64,000 bases of DNA from Bin87 sp963663945 (GTDB lineage Bacteria; Chloroflexota; Dehalococcoidia; Lucifugimonadales; UBA3495): the NCBI GenBank assembly GCA_963663945.1, contig OY760687.1:1550001-1614000 (forward strand), in the 5' to 3' direction. This document shows, in pieces, positions 57,693 through 64,000 of the stretch (the stretch's first letter is position 1; every line of letters begins with the position of its first letter). The notes below the pieces were generated by a model that made no database searches, was not told the DNA's origin, and saw nothing but the letters and a program-made list of their open reading frames with translations. The position numbers and the translations under genes were made by a program.

Positions 57693-59066
57693 TCAGATGC
57701 GGGTGAGACGCAGCAGGTCGCCGATATCGGTTTCGTCCTCGAGGCGCCACAAACGGGCGAGCAACTCCTCCGCCTGTTCTGGCGAAAGCAGACCCTCGCA
57801 CAGACCTCGGAATTTGGCCTCGACCTCGGCGTCAGTCATGGGGTTCAGATGGTGCCCGCGGAAGTGGGCGACCTCCGAGCTGTAGGTCTGACCGTTTTCC
57901 ATCCGCAGATCGAAGTTGCAGAGCATTGCTTCCGGTACGCGGCGATTGGCTTCCTCCGAAGCCTCGATGCGCGTGCGACTGATCAACGTGGCGATGCCGG
58001 GGTCGTTGATGTGCTCGTCCGAGAAGTGGCTCTCGTTGAGGGCGTTGTGGGTCAGCGCGATTGCCGTCGCGTAGGGCATGCTGTGGTCGGCGGACTCGCG
58101 GGTCTTGGGGTGGTACTTCTCGTCGTCGCCGGCCATGATGTCGATGGCTTTCTGCAGTGTGCGGATATGGATGTCCTCGACGTCGTCTACGTTGAATCCT
58201 GGCGCTTGGCGACGGGCCTCCAAGGCCGCCTCGACCACCGTTTGTGAGTACAGGCCGAGAGCAAACTGCTTGATGTTGCACTCGTGGACCTTGAACGGTT
58301 GACCCTGGTCTCCGCCAAAGGGCTCCACGCGGTAAGGCTCCTTGGTCACGGCCGAGAAGAACCCCAGCTCGCCTTCGAATACCGGAGTGGGGCCGGTAAG
58401 TCCCCGCTCCGCGAGCAACGCCGCGAACACCGCGTTACGACTGGCATTCGCGTAGGCGCAGCCCTTCCAGTGGGAAAGTTCCCCAACCCTGGTCTGGCCC
58501 AACGCCAGGTTGGGCGTGATTGCGAGGTTCAACGCCTGCTCAGTTTGCGCCGCAGACAGCCCCATGGCGCGGGCCGCGCCAACGGAACTGGCGATAGCGC
58601 CGTTGGTGACATGATCGAATCCAAGCGACCTGATATTGCAGGCGTCACCGAAGCGGCAAAACGCTTCGTAGGCAACGGCGGTCGCGGTGATCACCCGGCG
58701 ACCGCCGGCTCCGACCATTTCAGCGCCGGCGAGAGTGGCGGCTATGCTATCACTGGGATGCCCGGACTCCTGAGTGGTGTAGCCATCATTGGAGTCCAGG
58801 TATCGGATCATCACCCCGTTCGCGAAGGTGGCCAAATCCGGGCTGCTGGTCAAACCGTTGCCAATGATGGTTACCGGCCGGCGGTGTCCGGTGACCTCTG
58901 CCGCAAGATCGCGGGCGATCTTGCTCGGTTCCGACGTGTAACCGCCGATGGCGCACCCCACGGTGTCGATGATCATCCGCTTGAGCAGATGGACCGTTTC
59001 TGACGGGATGTCGGGAAAATGCAGATTGGCAGAGTAACTGGAAACATACTCGGCGATGGTGGTCAT
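57693..59066 (-). CDS. MmgE/PrpD family protein
   Basis: This 457-residue protein of the 2-methylcitrate dehydratase/cis-aconitate decarboxylase fold has MIIDTVGCAIGGYTSEPSKIA, ANGVMIRYLDSNDGY, HPSDSIAATLAGAEMVGAGG, HVTNGAIASSVGAARAMGLS and HSMPYATAIAL. AGGAAGG before ATG 59066 decides the start. It could act on methylcitrate or on other hydroxylated di- or tricarboxylates; no prpB or prpC lies in this window, so the substrate is open. Confidence 0.88.
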   Translation of the reverse strand: MTTIAEYVSSYSANLHFPDIPSETVHLLKRMIIDTVGCAIGGYTSEPSKIARDLAAEVTGHRRPVTIIGNGLTSSPDLATFANGVMIRYLDSNDGYTTQESGHPSDSIAATLAGAEMVGAGGRRVITATAVAYEAFCRFGDACNIRSLGFDHVTNGAIASSVGAARAMGLSAAQTEQALNLAITPNLALGQTRVGELSHWKGCAYANASRNAVFAALLAERGLTGPTPVFEGELGFFSAVTKEPYRVEPFGGDQGQPFKVHECNIKQFALGLYSQTVVEAALEARRQAPGFNVDDVEDIHIRTLQKAIDIMAGDDEKYHPKTRESADHSMPYATAIALTHNALNESHFSDEHINDPGIATLISRTRIEASEEANRRVPEAMLCNFDLRMENGQTYSSEVAHFRGHHLNPMTDAEVEAKFRGLCEGLLSPEQAEELLARLWRLEDETDIGDLLRLTRI

Positions 59067-59368
59067 AAGAATCCTTCCTGGTCGGGCCTGGGCGGTGTCG
59101 TCAACGTCCAGCAGTATTACGGGGATGACAGCTGAAGATTGCCATTTTTGCCAACCGGTGACAAGCGACCTGGCGGAAGGCCAAGAAATGGGACGTTGCG
59201 GATCCCCAGTATCGCCGGCCCCACGGCCACCAATCTCTTCGCGGCCCGGCATCCGTCACACCGGCAAGCGATCAGCGAGCCATAAGATACTCTACGAACC
59301 CGGTATCGACGAATAAACAACGGGGCAAGCCACGGCTCGCCCCGTTCAATACAGCGGAGGAGTGGAAG
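59067..59368. other. Intergenic region, about 302 bases
   Basis: It lies upstream of the MmgE/PrpD gene and downstream of the FNR-like gene (both minus strand). Apart from the hairpin at 59319-59346 I see no gene, RNA or clear promoter; an open frame across it has no binding site and looks like chance. Confidence 0.4.
59319..59346 (-). terminator. Terminator of the nuoF-like/fdhA-like/FNR-like operon
   Basis: AACGGGGC-A-AGCC pairs with GGCT-C-GCCCCGTT around two bases: a 12-bp stem with one mismatch, 23 bases after the FNR-like stop on the minus strand. Only a short T-rich tail (GTTTATTC) follows. Confidence 0.6.
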
Positions 59369-60124
59369 TTACTCTTTCCAAAACCTCTCTTCGGTCCACC
59401 GCCATCCGTCGGCCGTCACGATTTCACGGCTGGCTTCGATCATCCCGGGGTGTCCGCACGCGTAGATCAGCGTTTGAGACTGGTCCAAGCCAAACTTCAC
59501 CAGTTGATCGGCGACGATATTGTTGAGGCGGCCGGTCGCGCCTTCCCACCCTGCGTTGCGCTCTTCGGTGGGCCGGCTGATCGCGGGGACGAAAGTCACG
59601 ATGTCAGGATAATCGGAGGCCAACTGGGTCAACTCGACGTCGTAGACAAACTCGTCCAGATACGAGGCACCTTCAACCACGTAAAAGTGGTGCCCGTCAC
59701 GACCGTAGTGCAAGTGATCCCGCACCATGCTGACAAATGGCGCGATGCCGGTGACGGTGCCCAACATCAGATGTTGGGTTGCCGAATTGTCCATCAAAAA
59801 GATGCCTTTGGGTCGAGGGCGGAGGGACATGGTGTCGCCGATTTCCATATCCCACATTCTCGGGGTGAGTTCGCCTTCTGGGACCAGTTCGACGAAGATC
59901 TCCAATGCGGATTCGTGGGGCGCAGAGACGATTGAATATGCCCGCTCGATCCCGTCCAGCCCCAGGGTGCAATATTGCCCGGGCTTGAATTTGAAATCAA
60001 AACCCTGCGGCTCCATTTTGATTACCATGAGGTCGTCCGTGTAATCGATGCGTTCCACCAGCCGGGCGCGCGGCAAATTGGTAGTGCGGTCACGACTCAC
60101 GGCGGTGGATGGGGAAGTGGTCAT
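59369..60124 (-). CDS. Ferredoxin-NADP+ reductase-like flavoprotein
   Basis: This 251-residue enzyme has an FAD domain (FKFKPGQYCTLGLDGIERAYSIVSAP) and an NAD(P) domain (MLGTVTGIAPFVSMVRDHL, then LIYACGHPGMIEASREIV). It moves electrons between NAD(P)H and a ferredoxin-like partner. The ATG at 60124 is chosen by alignment. It is the third gene of a redox operon after the NuoF-like and formate-dehydrogenase-like genes, 128 bases downstream of the latter. It may let that complex exchange electrons with NADP(H) or ferredoxin. Confidence 0.88.
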   Translation of the reverse strand: MTTSPSTAVSRDRTTNLPRARLVERIDYTDDLMVIKMEPQGFDFKFKPGQYCTLGLDGIERAYSIVSAPHESALEIFVELVPEGELTPRMWDMEIGDTMSLRPRPKGIFLMDNSATQHLMLGTVTGIAPFVSMVRDHLHYGRDGHHFYVVEGASYLDEFVYDVELTQLASDYPDIVTFVPAISRPTEERNAGWEGATGRLNNIVADQLVKFGLDQSQTLIYACGHPGMIEASREIVTADGWRWTEERFWKE

Positions 60125-60252
60125 TCTGGCTCCAGTTGGTAGATTTGTTCGACGTGCGCTCCAGGAACGGGGCGGCAGGTTGCGGGAAAGGCGGACACGC
60201 AACCGTTTACCTATTTTCCTTGCGGCGTGTTACTTCGAAATGGCTGATCAGG

Positions 60253-63087
60253 TTACCCCACCAATTCGACCCGGCACGGCTCGAGGTGCAGGCCAGGTAC
60301 CCGGGCCATGGGGTTGATGTCCTCGGATGCCTGCAACTCGACGGCCAGTTGTCCGAACAGAGTGGTAATCGAAACCACCCCTCGCGGGACAGCCTCGTCG
60401 AGGCAGGCGATCCCGGCCGTGCGATTGCCGGAAGTCACGACGGCAACCGGCGCATCATTGGAGATGCCCCAAGACTCAGCGTCCGCCGGGTTGAGGTGGA
60501 CCTGCTCGTCACGCACGATGCGATTCAGTTGCCCGGATTCGACAGTGATCTCGCGCTCGCTTTGCAGAAGAACTCTGCCCGGAGCAAGGATCGCAGGGAG
60601 ATCGGGATCGGTATTTGACGCTACGGCACGGAACAGTGGCGCTCCCGGCTCGGCTCGCCCGTTGGGGAAACCGGCGGCGTAGAGTAACGGGGATGAAGGG
60701 CTCGTGGGCGTAGGGCAGGGCCACTGTATCCCACGTTCTTCGCGAGTTGTGTACAGCAGTTGCGTAGGACGGGGAGCATCCACGCCCGTCTGCATGACCA
60801 AAGACGTTTCCCTGGCCAGGCGCTGGTAGCTGATCCCTCGGTAATTTGGCGCTACGGACGCTATTTCGTCCATCACCTGGGCGGGATCGTCGTAGTTCAA
60901 GCCGTCGACGTTCAACCGCCGGGCGAGTTCGGCGAAAATCCACCCCTCGGGCATGGCGTCGTTGTTTCGGACATTGATCGCCGGCCTGATGCGTTGGACG
61001 CGGCGCTCCAGATTGGTGAACGTGCCGTCTTTTTCGGCGAAAGTCGCCCGCGGCAGCACCACGTCGGCCACCTGCGCGACCGGCGAAAGGAAGGTGTCGG
61101 CTACGGCGAGAAATTCCAGTTGTTCGAAGACGGCCAAATCACTGCCCAGCAGACCGTTCGAATAATTCGGGCTGTCTCCGACGAGTAGCATCGACGTGAT
61201 GGATCTGCCTGCAGCGTCGAGCATGGACGCTGCGCTCATTCCTGCCGATGGTGGCAGAGGCGCGCCCCAGATCTGCTCTACGCCGGCGCGATGCGCGTCG
61301 TCGAAGGTGGGGGCTCCTCCCGGAAGGCGGTCGGGGAGACACCCCACGTCGATGGCGCCCTGTCCGTTGGCGCCCCGTCGCATGGGGAATATCCCGCCGG
61401 CTGGTCGGTCCACGTTGCGCGTGAGCAGCGCCAGGTCGGCCAATGCCACCACGCATTCGCGCGTGATTTCGGCGGGCAGGTTGTCCAAACCGTACACTAT
61501 GGCGCCGGTTTCGGCCTCGCCATACATCCTGGCGGCGCGGGCGATGTCTTCAAGGGGAATGCCCGTTGCGGCGACCGCGTCATCGCTCAACCGCTCCAGC
61601 TCATAGGTCAGCGTGTCGTAGCTATCGGCATTTTCCGAGAGCCATTCGGCGTCGATCAGACCATCCTGCATCACCTGCTTCAAAATCGCGCCCAGAAGCA
61701 GAAGTTCGGTGCCTGGCGCCGGCCGGAGCCAGAGATCGGCATATCGGGTAAGCTCGACCTCCCGGGTGTCAATGACGATGAGCGGTGTCCCATTGCGGGC
61801 CGCCCGCTTGATCGGCACACCCACCACGTTGTGGCTTTCGGTCAGGTTGGTGTTGAACACCAGGATGCACCCGGATTTTTCCAGGTCCCAGATCGAGTTG
61901 GTAGCCCCGGGGTAACCGAGGACGTCTTCCAGGGCGCCGGTCAGGGCGGGCTGCGTGTTGCCCGAGTGGTCGACGTTGTTGGTGTTCATGCCAACGCGGG
62001 CAAACTTCTGGGCCAAGTATAGCTCCTCGTTGGTGCTATCGTGAGCGGTGATCAAACCGAACCCCTGGCCGGTCTGGTGGGGCCGAAGCCGCTCAGCAAC
62101 CAGATCCAGAGCCTCGTCCCATGTGGCATTTTCCAGCCGACCGTTGCGTCGGATCATGGGGCGGCGCAGGCGCTGGCCGCTGGTGAGGTGGCCAAGGCCG
62201 AATTTGCCCTTGTAGCAGGCCTGACCGCGGTTGGCCGGCGAATTGAGCTCGGGAATGGCACGAATCACGCGGCCCTGCTCGTTGATCTCGAGATTCATCT
62301 GACAGCCCACCGGGCAGTGGGTGCAGATGGTGCGTTCCACGCGCGCCGGCTTTTCCCATTTGCCTTCGCGCTCGGTCAACGCCCCGACCGGGCATACGTC
62401 GATGCAGGCGCCGCAGAACTCGCAACCGGACTCCAGCAGCGAGGTCCCGAAGGACGTGCCAACCAGAGCATTGCCGGAACGCTCGGTGAAGCAGATGGCG
62501 TTGTCTCCGCGCATTTCTTCGCACGCCCGGACACATCGGCCGCAGGTGATGCAAAGGTTGAGGTCCCGGTCGTAGAAGGGATCGCTCACCTCCAGCGGAA
62601 TGTCGCGATACACATAGGTCATGGGCGATTCGAGCTCCATGCCCAGATACCTCACGGTGTCCTTGAACTCGCACCGCTCATTCTTGGGACAGGTGATGCA
62701 ACGGTCGTTGACCGAGACGTGGCGCAGGCACACGTCCGATGGCCCGCAGATTTCCACGCGGTGGCAGGTGAGGCAGCCGTTGGGATGCTCGGCGATGAGC
62801 ATCTGCATGACGGAGCGGCGGAGCTCGATAACGTCGGGAGTCTCGCTCCAAACGGTCATGCCGTCGGTGGCTGCCAGGGTGCACGCGGCCGGGAACCCCG
62901 GTACGCGGCCCCGCTCGTTTTCGGCTACTACCACGCACATCCGGCAGGCGGCATAGGGCTTCATGCCCGAGTGGTAGCAGAGATATGGGACGTACACCCC
63001 GGCGTCGATGGCGGCTTCGAGCACCATTTTCCCGGGTTGGGTCTTGATTTCCACACCGTCGATGGAGATGGTTATATCGTCAGGCAT
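60253..63087 (-). CDS. Formate-dehydrogenase-like molybdoenzyme with N-terminal NuoG-type FeS domains and Ser at the Mo-ligand position
   Basis: This 944-residue protein matches NAD-dependent formate dehydrogenase alpha subunits in layout. It has a [2Fe-2S] site (C37, C48, C51, C69) and a His-Cys [4Fe-4S] site starting H101, C105, C108. A two-cluster ferredoxin domain follows (C179, C182, C185, C189; C222, C225, C228, C232), then the Mo-domain [4Fe-4S] (C255, C258, C262, C291) and the bis-MGD domain. Formate dehydrogenases have Cys or Sec after NVDH; here the sequence is NVDHSGNTQ, so Ser375 (codon TCG) replaces it. Formate may thus not be the substrate. A NuoF-like gene precedes it and an FNR-like gene follows. 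Confidence 0.85.
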   Translation of the reverse strand: MPDDITISIDGVEIKTQPGKMVLEAAIDAGVYVPYLCYHSGMKPYAACRMCVVVAENERGRVPGFPAACTLAATDGMTVWSETPDVIELRRSVMQMLIAEHPNGCLTCHRVEICGPSDVCLRHVSVNDRCITCPKNERCEFKDTVRYLGMELESPMTYVYRDIPLEVSDPFYDRDLNLCITCGRCVRACEEMRGDNAICFTERSGNALVGTSFGTSLLESGCEFCGACIDVCPVGALTEREGKWEKPARVERTICTHCPVGCQMNLEINEQGRVIRAIPELNSPANRGQACYKGKFGLGHLTSGQRLRRPMIRRNGRLENATWDEALDLVAERLRPHQTGQGFGLITAHDSTNEELYLAQKFARVGMNTNNVDHSGNTQPALTGALEDVLGYPGATNSIWDLEKSGCILVFNTNLTESHNVVGVPIKRAARNGTPLIVIDTREVELTRYADLWLRPAPGTELLLLGAILKQVMQDGLIDAEWLSENADSYDTLTYELERLSDDAVAATGIPLEDIARAARMYGEAETGAIVYGLDNLPAEITRECVVALADLALLTRNVDRPAGGIFPMRRGANGQGAIDVGCLPDRLPGGAPTFDDAHRAGVEQIWGAPLPPSAGMSAASMLDAAGRSITSMLLVGDSPNYSNGLLGSDLAVFEQLEFLAVADTFLSPVAQVADVVLPRATFAEKDGTFTNLERRVQRIRPAINVRNNDAMPEGWIFAELARRLNVDGLNYDDPAQVMDEIASVAPNYRGISYQRLARETSLVMQTGVDAPRPTQLLYTTREERGIQWPCPTPTSPSSPLLYAAGFPNGRAEPGAPLFRAVASNTDPDLPAILAPGRVLLQSEREITVESGQLNRIVRDEQVHLNPADAESWGISNDAPVAVVTSGNRTAGIACLDEAVPRGVVSITTLFGQLAVELQASEDINPMARVPGLHLEPCRVELVG

Positions 63088-63137
63088 GGTGTGTCCTATC
63101 TTGCGAAACGCGCGGCGGCAAAATCAAAGGCGGCAAA

Positions 63138-64000
63138 TTAGCGGCGGGTAAGACGGGGCGAGAAGACCTGGTCAGGGCAATCTCCGGTGTGGCGCTTCTC
63201 GCGAATGTGAGCGTCGAATTCGTGCCCGAAGTACCGGAGCGCAGAGGAGACCGGATTGAACCCGAGTTGCCCGTGTCCACACAACGACCCGGCCTGCATG
63301 TTTTCGCCGATGTTCCGCATGAGCGCGAGATCTTCTTCGGTGCCTTCCAGGTTGCTGATGCGTTCCAGGACTTCCAGAAGGTGACTCATACCCATGCGGC
63401 AGGGGAAGCACTTCCCGCACGATTCGTACTGGCAGAACGCGATCAGGTTGCGGGTCAGGTCCACCACGCAAGTATCCTCGTCCGCGACGATGATCCCGCC
63501 GGAACCCAGAATTGCGCCGGCCGCTCGGAAGACATCGAAGTCAAGGACCAGGTCCAGATTGGTATCGCTGGCAGAGAGCACGCCTCCCAGCGGTCCACCG
63601 GTTTGCAGCAGCTTCATGGACTTGCCATTGGGCACCCCTCCGGCCATGTCGAAGAGCACCTGACGCAGGGTCATGCCCAACGGAACTTCGATCAAACCGG
63701 TGTAGGTGATATCCCCGGACAGGCAGAGGATAGCGGTTCCGCTGCTTCCGTTGATCCTGTTATCGGGATCGGGTTTCGTGCCGATACCGGCGAACCATTC
63801 CCCGCCCCGCGCTACGATCTCTGGCACGTAGGCGAGGGTCTTGACGTTGTTGATGTTCGATGGTTTGCCGAACACTCCCACCTGGGCGGGGAAAGGAGGC
63901 CGGAAACGGGGCATGGACCGCTTGCCCTCGATGGCCTCCATCAACGCCGTTTCCTCTCCGGACACGTACGAGTCGCCCGTCAAGGCGACCTCCACGTCGA
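63138..64000 (-). CDS. NuoF-like NADH-binding subunit, N-terminus beyond the right edge
   Basis: The visible part covers the FMN/NADH domain end (GEETALMEAIEGKRSMPRFRPPFPAQVG followed by FGKPSNINNVKTLAYVPEI), the SLBB-like segment and the [4Fe-4S] motif ESCGKCFPCRMG with a later cysteine in GSLCGHGQ. The frame is open to position 64000, so the start lies outside. It ends 50 bases before the formate-dehydrogenase-like gene. It should pass electrons between NADH and that enzyme's FeS clusters, as in FdsB/NuoF or bifurcating hydrogenase complexes. Confidence 0.92.
   Translation of the reverse strand, partial: DVEVALTGDSYVSGEETALMEAIEGKRSMPRFRPPFPAQVGVFGKPSNINNVKTLAYVPEIVARGGEWFAGIGTKPDPDNRINGSSGTAILCLSGDITYTGLIEVPLGMTLRQVLFDMAGGVPNGKSMKLLQTGGPLGGVLSASDTNLDLVLDFDVFRAAGAILGSGGIIVADEDTCVVDLTRNLIAFCQYESCGKCFPCRMGMSHLLEVLERISNLEGTEEDLALMRNIGENMQAGSLCGHGQLGFNPVSSALRYFGHEFDAHIREKRHTGDCPDQVFSPRLTRR

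Overview
This is a 64 kb, GC-rich bacterial chromosome segment, densely packed with about 57 protein genes. I see no rRNA, complete tRNA, CRISPR array, integrase, transposase or phage gene. The gene mix suggests a Chloroflexota lineage close to SAR202/Dehalococcoidia. It includes three luciferase-like flavin monooxygenases, tandem class III CoA-transferases, a thiolase with a DUF35 partner, MmgE/PrpD, SDRs, an acyl-CoA dehydrogenase, a xanthine/CO-dehydrogenase-type molybdoenzyme and many MFS exporters. That assignment rests on gene content only and is an inference.

Layout. 1-4.9 kb (+): a 5'-truncated unknown gene, an amidohydrolase, a PAC2 protein, an M20 hydrolase and a lipoprotein. 4.9-14.0 kb (-): the infC-rpmI-rplT translation operon with a clear promoter, an unusual ATA start and a terminator; moeA coupled to an acidic-tailed protein; pheS-pheT with its own promoter; and two tandem AXE1-type esterases, one of which lacks the nucleophile. 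14.2-19.6 kb (+): a co-directional run ending at a strong terminator. It contains a 3-hydroxyisobutyrate-dehydrogenase-like enzyme, two small unknown/HEPN-like genes, a DGLPVVPP-motif protein, a UGSC-family selenoprotein, an FlK-like thioesterase, an AhpD-like selenoprotein and an SDR. Both selenoprotein genes carry an in-frame TGA at the motif cysteine position. Each TGA is followed, 18-20 nt later, by a perfect 7-bp hairpin with a G-first loop (bacterial SECIS-like). This is the most notable part of the window.

19.8-34 kb: two class III CoA-transferases (-), a fused M14-like/GH105-like protein, a lone AAA ATPase, an MFS carrier, SDRs, a PhnZ-like HD protein, two luciferase-like oxidoreductases, a kinase-fold protein, ribH and an AIM24-family protein. 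34-48 kb (mostly -): a coxMSL-type molybdenum hydroxylase operon, GNAT, MFS and HAD genes, the thiolase/DUF35 pair, and an RND pump with a long coiled-coil adaptor. 48-64 kb: a third luciferase-like enzyme, three MFS exporters (two tandem paralogues), DUF1800, an acyl-CoA dehydrogenase, an NHL-repeat protein, an EthD-like protein, MmgE/PrpD, and a nuoF-like/fdhA-like/FNR-like redox operon cut by the right edge.

Together these suggest an aerobic heterotroph that activates carboxylic acids as CoA thioesters, oxidises unusual organic substrates with flavin and molybdenum enzymes, and exports small molecules. Intergenic spaces hold recurrent palindromes. Two of these, about 31 kb apart, are identical except for one compensatory base-pair change.
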